Below are positions 8,395-18,095 of a DNA stretch of 45,045 nucleotides, one piece after another. Location: assembly GCA_020721865.1 (NCBI GenBank), contig DYLW01000020.1, positions 1 through 45,045 of the forward strand, in the 5' to 3' direction. The first letter of the stretch is position 1, and every line of letters starts with the position of its first letter. A program made the translations under genes and the position numbers. This stretch comes from Leptospira biflexa. GTDB lineage: Bacteria; Spirochaetota; Leptospiria; Turneriellales; DYLW01. Below the pieces are notes generated by a model. The model was not told where the DNA came from and did no database searches. It saw nothing but the letters and a program-made list of their open reading frames with translations.

Positions 8395-10674
8395 ATGGAT
8401 AACCAGAAAAAACCCAAAGTAGTCATTAAAAAACCCAGCAAGAGTGGAAGCATCGGGGATAAAATCTCTCAGAGAAAGAAAGAGGAGGAAGAAAAACGCG
8501 CCCAGGAAGTCCTTCTCCGCCGACAGGAAGCAGCCAGAAAAAAAGAAGAAGAACGCCTGCGTATGGAGGAAAGCAAAAAAAAATTGGCTCCCAAAGCAGA
8601 AAAAATATCCGGGCCTCCTGAAAAGCCCAAAACTCCGCCTCCGGTTTTGGAAACAGAATTCGTGGAACCGGTGAAAGACGTCAGACCAGCGGCGGAAAGT
8701 GAAACAACCGCGACAAAAAAGAAGAAAAAGCAAAAGCAAAATTTCCGGGAAGATATTCTCAAGAAAGAAGAGCATAAAAAGTTTTTTGTGAATCAGAGAC
8801 CACGTCCTGGGATGGCTTTCCCGCTGGAGGAAAAAAAGAAAGTAGAGCCCCGTTCTTCCATTCCCAAAGATATAAAAATAACGGAATTCATACAGGTGGG
8901 AGAACTTGCCCGCAAACTGAATGTAAAGACATCAGAAATTATTTCAAAATTAATGGCGATGGGGGTTATGGCCACCATCACCCAATCTATTGACGCAGAT
9001 ACTGCCACTCTGCTCTCTTCTGAATATGGGTGTAGTGTGAAAGTGGTTTCTCTTTACGATGAAACCCTGATCCAGGAAGAAGAGGATTCCCAGGAAAGTC
9101 TGGTGACCCGTCCGCCGGTGGTTACCGTTATGGGGCACGTGGATCATGGTAAAACAAAATTACTGGATGCCATCCGCAAAACCGATGTGGTTTCCACAGA
9201 GGCGGGGGGGATTACCCAGCATATTGGTGCATACCAGATTTCCACGGACAGAGGTAAAATCACATTTCTGGATACTCCGGGTCATGAAGCCTTCACGGCC
9301 ATGCGTGCGAGAGGTGCGGAGGTAACAGACATTGTCATTCTGGTTGTGGCCGCAGATTCCGGCGTAATGCCCACCACCGTGGAAGCCATCAAACACGCAA
9401 AAGAAGCAGATGTGCCCATCATTGTGGCCATCAATAAAATTGATTTGCCCAATGCTAACGTGGAAAAAGTGAAGCAGGAGTTATCTGTCCATGATCTGAT
9501 CCCGGAAGACTGGGGCGGATCCGTGCCCATGGTGGAAATATCGGCCAAGCAGGGGCTGAATATAGATAAACTGGAAGATGTGGTTCTGACCCAGTCAGAG
9601 ATTATGGAATTAAAAGCGAATCCCCATAAAAAAGCCGTCGGTACGGTGGTGGAAGCGAAGCTGGATCAGGGAAGAGGGCCGGTTGCTACCGTCCTCATCT
9701 CCAGCGGAACTCTCCGGGTGGGGGATCCCTTTGTGGTGGGTATGGAGGGTGGAAAAATCCGTGCCATGCTGAATGATCGGGGACAGAAAATCTTTGAAGC
9801 ACCGCCCGCTATGCCTGTGGAAATTTTGGGACTCACCGGAGTGCCCAATGCCGGTGATCCGTTCCACGTCATGGAATCAGAAAGGGAATCCAAGGATATC
9901 ATTGAAAAACGCCAGGAATTGAACCGCCAGCAGCAGGCCCAGAAAATAAAAAAAGTCAAGCTGGAAAACCTGAACGAGATTATTGAAGAAGGGAAAGTTC
10001 AGGAATTTAAAATTATTCTCAAGGCCGATGTGCGTGGTTCCGTAGAAGCTCTCCAAAGTTCCTTGGAGAAGATCAGTAATAATGAAATTAAAGTGCACAT
10101 TATTTACGGAAGCACCGGAGAGATCACTGAATCCGATGTGATGCTGGCTTCCGCAGCGAACGCGATCATCATTGGCTTTAATACCCGTGCTAACGCAAAG
10201 GTGAGGGATGTTGCTGCCAAAGAAGGTATTGAAATCAAATACTACAGCATCATTTACCAAGCCATTGATGATGTGAAAAACGCTATAGAAGGTCTCCTGA
10301 GTCCTGATATCAAAGAAGAGACGTTGGGTGAAGCTGAGGTTCGGGAGACATTCCGCATCAGTTCTGTGGGAACAGTGGCCGGTTGTTTTGTCCGCAGTGG
10401 TGTTATCCAGAGAAACAGCCCTGTCCGTCTGATCCGGGATGGGGTGGTTATTTATACCGGCTCCATTAAAACTCTCAAACGCTTCCAGAATGACACCAAT
10501 GAAGTCAAGGAAGGGTTTGAATGCGGTATCCTCATTGAAGGTTATAATGATCTGAAGAACGGGGATATTATCGAAGGCTTCCACAATGTGGAAACCAGCC
10601 GGGATATTGACAAAATTCTCCAGGATGAGAGTGCATTGAGAAACGCAAAGAAAGCAGAATCCGGTAATGAATGA
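8395..10674 (+). CDS. infB: Translation initiation factor IF-2
   Basis: This 759-residue GTPase delivers initiator tRNA to the 30S subunit. A charged, repetitive N-terminal region (about 1-160, rich in K and E) precedes an IF2N domain (about 163-215; ITEFIQVGELARKL). The G domain has G1 GHVDHGKT near residue 247, G3 DTPGH near 295 and G4 NKID near 347. Beta-barrel domains II, III (VRGSVEALQSSLEKI) and IV follow. The gene begins 19 bp after nusA and overlaps the rbfA start by 8 bp. Confidence 0.97.
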   Translation: MDNQKKPKVVIKKPSKSGSIGDKISQRKKEEEEKRAQEVLLRRQEAARKKEEERLRMEESKKKLAPKAEKISGPPEKPKTPPPVLETEFVEPVKDVRPAAESETTATKKKKKQKQNFREDILKKEEHKKFFVNQRPRPGMAFPLEEKKKVEPRSSIPKDIKITEFIQVGELARKLNVKTSEIISKLMAMGVMATITQSIDADTATLLSSEYGCSVKVVSLYDETLIQEEEDSQESLVTRPPVVTVMGHVDHGKTKLLDAIRKTDVVSTEAGGITQHIGAYQISTDRGKITFLDTPGHEAFTAMRARGAEVTDIVILVVAADSGVMPTTVEAIKHAKEADVPIIVAINKIDLPNANVEKVKQELSVHDLIPEDWGGSVPMVEISAKQGLNIDKLEDVVLTQSEIMELKANPHKKAVGTVVEAKLDQGRGPVATVLISSGTLRVGDPFVVGMEGGKIRAMLNDRGQKIFEAPPAMPVEILGLTGVPNAGDPFHVMESERESKDIIEKRQELNRQQQAQKIKKVKLENLNEIIEEGKVQEFKIILKADVRGSVEALQSSLEKISNNEIKVHIIYGSTGEITESDVMLASAANAIIIGFNTRANAKVRDVAAKEGIEIKYYSIIYQAIDDVKNAIEGLLSPDIKEETLGEAEVRETFRISSVGTVAGCFVRSGVIQRNSPVRLIRDGVVIYTGSIKTLKRFQNDTNEVKEGFECGILIEGYNDLKNGDIIEGFHNVETSRDIDKILQDESALRNAKKAESGNE

Positions 10675-11008
10675 CATAAAACGTAAGCGTCTGGAGAAAA
10701 GAATTGTCCAGACCATTGCTCTGGTCACGCAGAAAGAGTTGAAGAATCCCCATGTGGGTTTTGTCACCTTTGTCCGATGTGAGCTTTCTCCGGACGGAGA
10801 ACATGCAAAGGTTTATGTCTCCATCTATGAGGAGGATAAGGATGTTTATAACAAAACCTTATCCGCTCTCCAGAATGCCCGTGGTTTCTTCCGGAAAAAA
10901 ATTGCCTCTGTCATTCCCATGCGGGTCATCCCCCAGATCCATTTCATAGCGGATGATTCCCTGGCGTATCTGGCTAATCTTCCCGGAGCTACGCCGTCAG
11001 AGGAGTAA
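10667..11008 (+). CDS. rbfA: Ribosome-binding factor A
   Basis: This 113-residue KH-fold protein binds free 30S subunits during maturation. Family features are the N-terminal KRLEKRIVQTIALVTQ helix, ELKNPHVGFVTF, the AKVYVSIY strand and the terminal IPQIHFIADDSL. The ATG at 10667 lies within the last codons of infB (8-bp overlap). The usual next gene, truB, is absent; instead a convergent hydrolase gene overlaps the rbfA stop by 12 bp. Confidence 0.93.
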   Translation: MNDIKRKRLEKRIVQTIALVTQKELKNPHVGFVTFVRCELSPDGEHAKVYVSIYEEDKDVYNKTLSALQNARGFFRKKIASVIPMRVIPQIHFIADDSLAYLANLPGATPSEE

Positions 11009-12262
11009 CTCCCTCAATATTTTTTGGTTCGCTTCCGAATGCAGAATCTGGAAATGGGAGAGCCCAGCGAGCTCCCAAACCCGGCGTTCCGGCTTGGATT
11101 TTTTCCGGAACACGCGGTCAGAGAGATAGGTGAGACTCCCGGTTTCCACTATGCCATCCCCCATCCACAGTCGCAGGGCGTTATCATCCCTGGAAATCAC
11201 GCTGTAAATCTGGTATGCATCCAGATCATCCAGCTCCCCAAAATACCGTTCTCTGGAATACCGGACAATATGTTCCAATCCGGAAAGCGGATTTTTTTCT
11301 AAGTTTTCCCAGTCTTCCTGCCGGATGATTCCATGGGATAAATCCTTGATGGCATCGCTTCTTTCATTGCCAATGATGCCCGCCAACTGGACGCCCGGCA
11401 GTCTGGATTTTTCCATGGTCACCCCCAGCCAAAATCCCAGCTTTTCCAGATAGGAACCGCCGTCCGGAGAGGATATCATTATGGCTTTGTCCAAATGTGG
11501 GGAAATGGGAGAGCCCTTTTTCCGGGAAAGGTATAAGGCAGCCCGCAGAATTAATCCGCCCTGGCTGTAGGAAATTACGTGAAACTTTTTATCCCGGAAC
11601 GCAGGCAGGGAACGGATGTCCTCAAATAATTCCCAAAAAGCTTTCCCATTCTCAGAAAAATGGAGCCCGGGATTAAACCGCAGAGGGATGGGAAAAATCC
11701 CCAGAGATGCAAACAGTTTTTCCATAACCAGCGGATTTTTGGGATCTCTCCAGAGGGTTTCATCACAGAGTAAACCGGGAATCAGCAGGACGGCTTTTTT
11801 TAAGCCCGATTGGGTAAAACGGTTAGCCACTTCCTCCGCTAAAATGTCCTCTCCCTCTGCCCGGAAAGAAGGCTGTATTTCCGATACTTTTATCCCGGCA
11901 AAGGATTCCCCTGCAATGCTGGCCACATGTATATTTTCAAACAGCATCTGGCGGGTTTTCTCATCGGCCAGATCCAGGGCATCCACGGCAGAACGGAATG
12001 CTCCACCGGTGGCATTGATGGCCCGCAACAAAGACGCCCCGGTGTCCTCCCCTGCACCCCGGAGGGATTTTCCGGAATCTTCCAGGAAGGAGGAAAGTGA
12101 GGTTTTTTCAATATGGGGCAGGCGGGATGCCATTATAAAATTGTCTCCCAGAAAAGTGAGGGAGCCGGAGACCATCTCCTTTGTCCGGGATAACGTATCC
12201 ATGGTAATTTTCTGGGCGATATCCACGGAAAAACGGGCAATATCAAAGGGTATTTTATTCAT
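10997..12262 (-). CDS. Alpha/beta-hydrolase, lipase-like
   Basis: This is a 421-residue protein. The first ~155 residues are helical and unassigned. From there an alpha/beta-hydrolase fold begins with the oxyanion-hole motif LLIPGLLCDETLW (about 160-172). The nucleophile elbow is ISYSQGGLI, a G-x-S-x-G variant in which the first Gly is Ser. A late GLSHFQI supplies the likely catalytic His. It resembles PGAP1/lipase-like hydrolases acting on lipid esters; the substrate is unknown. RBS AGAGGAA precedes the ATG at 12262, and the start overlaps the stop of the NifX-like gene as ATGA. No signal peptide is evident, so it is probably cytoplasmic. Confidence 0.75.
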   Translation of the reverse strand: MNKIPFDIARFSVDIAQKITMDTLSRTKEMVSGSLTFLGDNFIMASRLPHIEKTSLSSFLEDSGKSLRGAGEDTGASLLRAINATGGAFRSAVDALDLADEKTRQMLFENIHVASIAGESFAGIKVSEIQPSFRAEGEDILAEEVANRFTQSGLKKAVLLIPGLLCDETLWRDPKNPLVMEKLFASLGIFPIPLRFNPGLHFSENGKAFWELFEDIRSLPAFRDKKFHVISYSQGGLILRAALYLSRKKGSPISPHLDKAIMISSPDGGSYLEKLGFWLGVTMEKSRLPGVQLAGIIGNERSDAIKDLSHGIIRQEDWENLEKNPLSGLEHIVRYSRERYFGELDDLDAYQIYSVISRDDNALRLWMGDGIVETGSLTYLSDRVFRKKSKPERRVWELAGLSHFQILHSEANQKILRELLL

Positions 12263-12669
12263 GGTTCCTCTAAACGGAGGATTTTTTTTTCTTCCTGGTG
12301 GACAAACTCTCGGATTTTTCCCGGGTTTGCCTGGATGGAATTGCGGACAGCAGAAAAGTCCAGATTTTTGAAAAGCAGGATATGGTATTTCTGTTTCATT
12401 TTGGCTGCATTAGTGCCCATCGCATGTCCCGCAAGGATTTGAACCCCCGGCAATAGGGAAGCGATTCCACCGGCTTTAGCTTCCTCTCCATGACCGGCGG
12501 ACTTTTCTCCATGATCCCTGTGTGGGTTGGGGATTTTTTCTGTAAGAGACAAAATATTTTTCGTAAGATTAAATTCCGCAATCCGGAAAAAAACAGAATT
12601 GCCAAAATGATCTTTATTCAGAAGATCTTCCGTTTCCATCCCAAAAGCAATTTTTATCTGCTCATACAT
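12259..12669 (-). CDS. NifX/NifB-type dinitrogenase Fe-Mo cofactor-binding domain protein
   Basis: This 136-residue single-domain protein has the pattern of the Nitro_FeMo-Co family: IKIAFGMETEDLLNKDHFG at the N-terminus, FRIAEFNL, a His-rich stretch (NPHRDHGEKSAGHGEEAK), then ASLLPGVQILAGHAMGTNAAKM. Family members bind metal clusters. No nitrogenase genes are in the window, so a nitrogen-fixation role is not implied. The ATG at 12669 is chosen because AGGAGG sits 7 bases upstream; a further upstream start would swallow that site. The gene lies between an M20 peptidase and the hydrolase on the same strand, probably one operon. Confidence 0.7.
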   Translation of the reverse strand: MYEQIKIAFGMETEDLLNKDHFGNSVFFRIAEFNLTKNILSLTEKIPNPHRDHGEKSAGHGEEAKAGGIASLLPGVQILAGHAMGTNAAKMKQKYHILLFKNLDFSAVRNSIQANPGKIREFVHQEEKKILRLEEP

Positions 12670-12708
12670 GATGAGTCCTCCTGCGTTCACGGATTACTCC
12701 GGCAAGGA

Positions 12709-13926
12709 TTATTTTTCTTCCGCCATGAACCGGAGGATTTCCAGCACCAGCCGGGGGCGGGAGGAAAGCGAATCCGTCAACATGAACTCATCCTGGGAGT
12801 GGATATAATTACCCATCACTCCCAAGGTGTCTATATTGGAGAGACCGGCGGCCTGGAGTTTGTTCCCATCGCTCACCCCGCCGGAGGAGCGGACTATGTA
12901 CGGTACATCCAGGGACTCACAGGCCAATTTTAGTTTATCAAAGAGGTATTGCATATCCGCTGTCCAGACCTTGGGAGGGGAGGAAAAATCCCCACCCGAT
13001 TCTGTGCGGACTCCGTATTTTTTTTCCAGGAGGGCAATCTGGTTTTGCAGAAAGGTGATAGTTTTTAGCATGGAATCCGGATTCTCCACCCGCAGATTAT
13101 AACGGACAATGGCCAGATCCGAAACGATATTCACCGGCCCGCCACCGTCAATTTTCCCCGTATTGAATGTAATTCCATCGGTCTGGTTCAGGTATTGATT
13201 GGCTTCAAAAACGAATTCTGATGCCGCGTGGATGGCAGAGATGCCCTTGTGAAATTCTCTTCCGGCATGGGCGGATTTCCCCGCTATTTTCAGATAAAAA
13301 TTTCCATTGCCCTTTCTTTCTGAAATGAATGATCCATCGGGCAGGGAAGGTTCAAAGACAAAAGCATAATCATAGTTTTTTGCCATGGACTGCAGGATTC
13401 CATTGGAACCGGGGGAGCCAATTTCCTCATCTGTATTCAGAAAGACATCAATGGTATATTTTTCAAAAAGCGGGGAATGACGGAGGGAGGAAAGGACAGC
13501 CAGAATCACCATGACTCCGCCTTTTGCATCCGCAGATCCAGGGCCTTTGAGGGTGGCGTTCTCCAGTACAGCTCTCTGGAATGGGGAATCCGGCGGAAAG
13601 ACGGTATCCAAGTGGATCATAAAAAGGAGTTTGCGGGTTTGGGGGATATTTCTGGTGTCCCGGAAAAAAAGGGAGTCCGCCAGGACTTTTTGCTCCATTT
13701 GGCCATTGGCAAGAATTTCCTTATATTTTTCCAGAGGGATTCTTTCCGGTGCCAGATGCGGGGCATGTTCCCGGAACAGTTCCAAGAGAACAGAAACCAC
13801 CAATTCCACACCGGGGATATTGGAGGAGTGAGAATTAATATTTACAATTCGGATTAAATTATCCAATAAAATTGGTTGGATTTCTTCCAGATTTTTACAG
13901 GAATCGGATAGGGAAAGTGTCACCAT
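12709..13926 (-). CDS. M20-family metallopeptidase, carboxypeptidase G2-like
   Basis: This is a 405-residue zinc exopeptidase. Expected di-zinc ligands and catalytic residues are visible: HLDTVF (His, with the Asp two on), GSADAKGG (bridging Asp), NTDEEIGS (catalytic Glu and metal Glu), FVFEPSLPDGS and a final His in YIHSQDE. The dimerisation (lid) domain with KSAHAGREF lies in the middle. The best matches are glutamate carboxypeptidase / CPDG2-type enzymes that trim C-terminal amino acids from peptides or conjugates. No clear signal peptide is seen. The frame extends to a TTG at 13947, but the ATG at 13926 is preferred. It is divergent from nhaC. Confidence 0.85.
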   Translation of the reverse strand: MVTLSLSDSCKNLEEIQPILLDNLIRIVNINSHSSNIPGVELVVSVLLELFREHAPHLAPERIPLEKYKEILANGQMEQKVLADSLFFRDTRNIPQTRKLLFMIHLDTVFPPDSPFQRAVLENATLKGPGSADAKGGVMVILAVLSSLRHSPLFEKYTIDVFLNTDEEIGSPGSNGILQSMAKNYDYAFVFEPSLPDGSFISERKGNGNFYLKIAGKSAHAGREFHKGISAIHAASEFVFEANQYLNQTDGITFNTGKIDGGGPVNIVSDLAIVRYNLRVENPDSMLKTITFLQNQIALLEKKYGVRTESGGDFSSPPKVWTADMQYLFDKLKLACESLDVPYIVRSSGGVSDGNKLQAAGLSNIDTLGVMGNYIHSQDEFMLTDSLSSRPRLVLEILRFMAEEK

Positions 13927-13976
13927 AATGGTATAAGTACTTGACAATCTGCCGTAAAGGCTTTTTTACGCAGATA

Positions 13977-15479
13977 ATGCCAAATAACACAATGAACAAG
14001 GTGAAAGATCCTTCTCTGTTTGTATCTGTAATTCCCATCCTTTTTTTGATTGTCCTCCTGATTGGGTCTGTCCTGGTTTTCAAGGATTCTGCGACCTCCG
14101 GCCCGTCCCAGGTGGCTTTAATGTTGGGCGGGTTTTTTGCGGCTGCTCTTGCATTTCTGAAAGGAACCAAATGGGCGGATATGGAAAGGCAGATTCTGCA
14201 TTCCATTGGGATTGTGGCCCAAGCTATCTTAATTTTAATCTTAGTGGGATCACTCATCGGCACATGGATTCTGGCCGGGGTAGTTCCTTCTCTCATTGTA
14301 TGGGGTCTGGAGATATTATCCCCCAAAATTTTTCTTTTTGCCTCCGCTGTGATTACTGCCATTATATCAATGGCCACGGGAAGCTCCTGGTCCACTGCGG
14401 GGACGATGGGTCTGGCCTTGATTGGCATTGGGAATACCATGGGGATTCACCCCGGTATAAGTGCCGGGGCCATTATCAGTGGTGCCTATTTTGGGGATAA
14501 AATGTCTCCCTTTTCTGAAACCACCAATCTTGCATCCTCCATGGTGAGAACAGACCTGTTTGTTCATATTCGCCACATGGTGTATACCACTGGTCCGGCA
14601 ATGACTATTGCATTGGTACTATATCTGATCATTGGTTTTACGTTGGATGTAAAAGGATATGATCCTTCAAAGATTGAGCTTGTAGTGGCGTCCATTCGTA
14701 ATAATTTTAATGTCTCTTTATGGATGATTTTGCCTATTGTCATCCTTTTTGGGCTGATTGCAATGAAGATATCCGCCATCCCGGCGTTGATCATTGGGAC
14801 CATCACCGGAGGAATTTTTGCGGTCATTTTCCAGCCGGATGCAATCATGGCTTTTTCCGGAAAGGAAACCGGATATCATTATCTTTTTTTATCCATAAAG
14901 GCGGTTTTTCAGGTCTCTGCTAACGGGTACATTGGGCACACCGGTTTAAAAGAAGTGGATGATCTGCTGACCCGGGGCGGAATGGCTTCCATGCTCAATA
15001 CTGTTTGGATTATCTTAATGGCTATGTTTTTCAGCGGTATTATGGAAGGAAGCCGAATGCTGCATACCCTGGCAAATTCCATCCTGAAACTGGCAAAAAG
15101 CACGGGCAGTCTGGTATTGTCCACCATTCTCACCGCTATTTTTATGAATGTTCTGGCTGCAGACCAGTATTTGTCCATCGTGATAACCGGGCGGATGTAT
15201 GATGAAGCCTACCGCCAGCGGAATTTAAAACCCCGCAATCTTTCCCGGACTTTGGAGGACGCCGGAACTCTCACATCGCCGCTGGTTCCCTGGAATACCT
15301 GCGGAGCGTTTATGAGCTCCACTCTGGGGGTGCCCACCATTGAATATTTACCTTACGCGTTTCTGAATATCATTAACCCGGTCATCTCTGTTATTTATGG
15401 TTATACCGGATTTACCATCCACTATTTCCAGGATGAACTTGCAGAAAACAATAAAGACACAGCGGAATCCAGCAAATGA
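13977..15479 (+). CDS. nhaC: Na+/H+ antiporter NhaC
   Basis: This 500-residue inner-membrane protein has about 12-13 hydrophobic segments. The NhaC signature is clear: MATGSSWSTAGTMGLALIG followed by ISAGAIISGAYFGDKMSPFSE, then a later AADQYLSIVITGRMY and LVPWNTCGAFMSSTLGV. It exchanges Na+ for H+ in pH and sodium homeostasis. The frame opens at a TTG (13941); the ATG at 13977 is the first good start, although no strong RBS is visible. The stop overlaps the next gene's ATG (ATGA), so the two are translationally coupled. Confidence 0.9.
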   Translation: MPNNTMNKVKDPSLFVSVIPILFLIVLLIGSVLVFKDSATSGPSQVALMLGGFFAAALAFLKGTKWADMERQILHSIGIVAQAILILILVGSLIGTWILAGVVPSLIVWGLEILSPKIFLFASAVITAIISMATGSSWSTAGTMGLALIGIGNTMGIHPGISAGAIISGAYFGDKMSPFSETTNLASSMVRTDLFVHIRHMVYTTGPAMTIALVLYLIIGFTLDVKGYDPSKIELVVASIRNNFNVSLWMILPIVILFGLIAMKISAIPALIIGTITGGIFAVIFQPDAIMAFSGKETGYHYLFLSIKAVFQVSANGYIGHTGLKEVDDLLTRGGMASMLNTVWIILMAMFFSGIMEGSRMLHTLANSILKLAKSTGSLVLSTILTAIFMNVLAADQYLSIVITGRMYDEAYRQRNLKPRNLSRTLEDAGTLTSPLVPWNTCGAFMSSTLGVPTIEYLPYAFLNIINPVISVIYGYTGFTIHYFQDELAENNKDTAESSK

Positions 15480-17920
15480 GAGAATGGCTCCGGAAAAAAT
15501 TGGATAATTTCTGGGAAAAATATATTTATTATTCCCGCCAGTATTATCTGGTATTTCTGTTCCTGTATCTGGTACTTACGGGTCTGGGAGTTTATTTTTC
15601 ACTGAAATTGCAGATGGAAAGTGATATAACCCGGATGGTTTCTGGCCTGGAATCCTACCAGAAATATGAATCCATAAAAAAAGATTTGGGTGGTTTCTCC
15701 TATCTGGAGGTGATGCTGGAGTTGAAATCATCCGCCGGGCAAGTGGATGGAAATATCACCGGTTTGATCAATGCCGGGGATGTTTTTATGGAAACTCTGG
15801 AAAAAGATGAATATCTCCGGGCAAACACCATATCCGCCTTTTATCAGATTCCGGGCAATAATCTGGAGAAGTATTCCCTCCTTTATCTGGCAACAAATGA
15901 CCTCCGGGATATCCGCAATCAATTAAAAAACCATCGGGATTACTCCACTATGGGGGATTTACTGGTGTCCTTCCTGGAAAAAAATAAGACAATCCCTCTT
16001 TTTATTGAAAATATACTCCATAGTTACAAGGGAAAAAACCGGCAGTATCCGTATCTGGTGAATGATAATGCTACCCGAATGGTGGTTTTAATAAAGCCAT
16101 CCTTTCCCGTCTCGGATTATTCTGCCGCATTTAATTATATTCGGAAGATAAAAAACATAGAAAAAAATGAATTATTGAAAGATGAGGTCTCCATTACCTA
16201 TGGAGGAAATTTTTATACGGAATTCCAAAATCTGGTTACCCTGAGAAAGGATATCTGGAAAACGGTGAGTATTACAGTGATTGCCCTGCTGGCATTCACC
16301 ATTCTGTTTTTCCAGTCCCTCCGGATATTTTTTGTCGTTGGCTTGCCTTTGTTTTCCGGGATGACATTTACCTTTTCTGCCAGCTATTTTTTACTGGAAA
16401 AAATCAGCACCATTGCCACTTTTCTTTCCGCTATTCTTCTGGGCCTGGGTATTCATTATGGAATTCATCTGTATGTCCGCTTCAAGGAAGAAAGAACCTC
16501 TGGCAAAGGAACATCCGCTGCCCTTGTGGCTTCGTATTCCCGGCTGAGTCTGGGGATTGGTTTTGCCGCTGGAATCATGGGCATTGCTTTTTTTTCCGTC
16601 ATGACATCCCAATTCCGTCCGTACCATGAATTCGGGACTATTGCCCTTCTGGGTGTCTTGTTTTCCGTTTTATCCTATTTTTTATTCTTCCCTTTCTTGA
16701 TCTTTTTCACGGAAAAAATAAATCCGGTATCGGCCACCTTTTCCCCCGTACAAAGTAAATCCACCTCCCACCAGTGGCTGTGGATTTTTATTGCGTTTTC
16801 CCTGAATGTTCTGGGGGTTTTCTCCCTGTATAACCGGCATTTTGATAATAATTTTAATAATCTGGGTTTTCACCATCGGAATTCTATAAATGATGCTAAA
16901 ATAGAAAAGATTGTCTCTGAAGAAAAAAACCCGCCGATTGTGTATTCCTTTCCCGATCTGGACAGTCTGAAAAAATTTCACGCTAAGATGGAAAAATCTC
17001 CATCCGCTCATAAAGGGAAGTCTCTGAGTATACTCTCCCTGATGCCGGATAATATGGAGGAAAAACTTCCGCTGGTGCAGGAAATTTCTGCTCTGGTCAG
17101 ACAAGCCATGGCGGGGGTAAAGGTAAACTCCCCGGAGTATTTTTCTCTCCAGCACGCTGCATGGTTTGCGGATTACTCCACCTTTACCGTGGATTTACTC
17201 CCGGAGGAATTCCGCCGATTGTTCTTTATCCCTGAGGGTGCTTCCGGAAAAGGTCAATATTTTTATTATCTGTATCCCCGTCATCCGGAAATGAGGATGG
17301 TAGATTTTCTCCAGGAATTTCGTGAGGTTTGTCTCCGGAGGGAAAAAAATGGCCGATGTGCGGAGAACATAAAAGGTGCTTCCAAAGATATTATTCTAAC
17401 CGATATCCTTTCCATGACGGAAAAGGATTACCGCCATGCTCTGGTATTTCTGGCTGCGGGGATCATCCTGGCTCTGGCGGTATTTCTGCGAAATTTTGCC
17501 GGATATATTCTGGTTCTGGCTCCTCTGGTTTCCGGTATTTTCAGTTGGTTTGGCATTACCTGGGTTTTGTACCTAACCACGGGACTTCCGGAATTTTCTT
17601 TTAATTATATTTCTATCCTGGGTTTTCCCGTTCTGGCAGGTATTGGCATTGATAACGGGATACATCTTTTCCGTAAAGGCCAGGAAATTGGTTTCAACAA
17701 ATTGAATTCCATTTTTAAAGAGACCGGGACGGCCATTTTCTTATCCAATTTCACCGTGTTCATTGCCTTTCTTTCCCTTTCTTTCAGTGCCCATGCGGGT
17801 TTACGTAGCCTGGGGATCATGACCGCCCTTGGGATTGTGATCATTTATTTATCCTTCCGGTATCTCTTTGCGGCCTCCTCGTTATTGTTTTATCTGAAAA
17901 ACTGGCTCCAGGAGAGATAA
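15476..17920 (+). CDS. MMPL/RND-superfamily transporter
   Basis: This is an 814-residue protein with the duplicated RND layout. Each half has one leading membrane helix, a large extracytoplasmic domain and a bundle of five or six membrane segments (about residues 255-410 and 650-810). Each bundle has a conserved G-x-D/H motif region (LGLGIHYGIHLYVRFKEE; LAGIGIDNGIHLFRKG). The size and motifs fit the MMPL / hopanoid-associated HpnN-like lipid exporters more than drug-efflux AcrB types. It probably transports a lipid or hydrophobic compound across the inner membrane. Coupling to nhaC is unusual and might reflect use of the ion gradient. Confidence 0.82.
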   Translation: MREWLRKKLDNFWEKYIYYSRQYYLVFLFLYLVLTGLGVYFSLKLQMESDITRMVSGLESYQKYESIKKDLGGFSYLEVMLELKSSAGQVDGNITGLINAGDVFMETLEKDEYLRANTISAFYQIPGNNLEKYSLLYLATNDLRDIRNQLKNHRDYSTMGDLLVSFLEKNKTIPLFIENILHSYKGKNRQYPYLVNDNATRMVVLIKPSFPVSDYSAAFNYIRKIKNIEKNELLKDEVSITYGGNFYTEFQNLVTLRKDIWKTVSITVIALLAFTILFFQSLRIFFVVGLPLFSGMTFTFSASYFLLEKISTIATFLSAILLGLGIHYGIHLYVRFKEERTSGKGTSAALVASYSRLSLGIGFAAGIMGIAFFSVMTSQFRPYHEFGTIALLGVLFSVLSYFLFFPFLIFFTEKINPVSATFSPVQSKSTSHQWLWIFIAFSLNVLGVFSLYNRHFDNNFNNLGFHHRNSINDAKIEKIVSEEKNPPIVYSFPDLDSLKKFHAKMEKSPSAHKGKSLSILSLMPDNMEEKLPLVQEISALVRQAMAGVKVNSPEYFSLQHAAWFADYSTFTVDLLPEEFRRLFFIPEGASGKGQYFYYLYPRHPEMRMVDFLQEFREVCLRREKNGRCAENIKGASKDIILTDILSMTEKDYRHALVFLAAGIILALAVFLRNFAGYILVLAPLVSGIFSWFGITWVLYLTTGLPEFSFNYISILGFPVLAGIGIDNGIHLFRKGQEIGFNKLNSIFKETGTAIFLSNFTVFIAFLSLSFSAHAGLRSLGIMTALGIVIIYLSFRYLFAASSLLFYLKNWLQER

Positions 17921-18095
17921 GCCTATTTCAGAGAATAAAAAATTAAATCTTATTATTAAATACATATATCGTTATGTATGTCATTAAGGGTGACTGTCCC
18001 ATTTTATGTCCCATCTCTCCGGGACTAAAACAAAACCCCATTCCCGTTGCGTCTGAAAACTATTTACACCGGCGGGAATAAATGGACATCACCCT
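17921..18095. repeat. Intergenic region with a short repeated element (GGTGACTGTC type)
   Basis: The gap before purD has no gene. It contains an AT-rich inverted repeat (TACATA 17961-17966, TATGTA 17973-17978). Next comes GGTGACTGTCCC at 17989-18000, then a GTCCC/GGGAC inverted repeat (18008-18012, 18021-18025). The same GGTGACTGTC word followed by TGTCCC and GGGAC words recurs at 42778-42902, so both may be decayed copies of one dispersed element. The purD promoter must also lie here; I cannot place it. Confidence 0.4.

Noticed and set aside
9877..10767. A 296-codon open frame antisense to infB
   Set aside because: It lies entirely opposite a highly conserved GTPase gene and has no recognisable domain or RBS; codon composition explains the long open frame.
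11616..12371. A 251-codon plus-strand frame opposite the hydrolase
   Set aside because: The minus-strand hydrolase has clear motifs and an RBS; the plus frame has none.
12259..12669. Nitrogen fixation capacity suggested by the NifX-like gene
   Set aside because: No nif structural or assembly genes are in the window; the domain occurs in many non-fixing bacteria.
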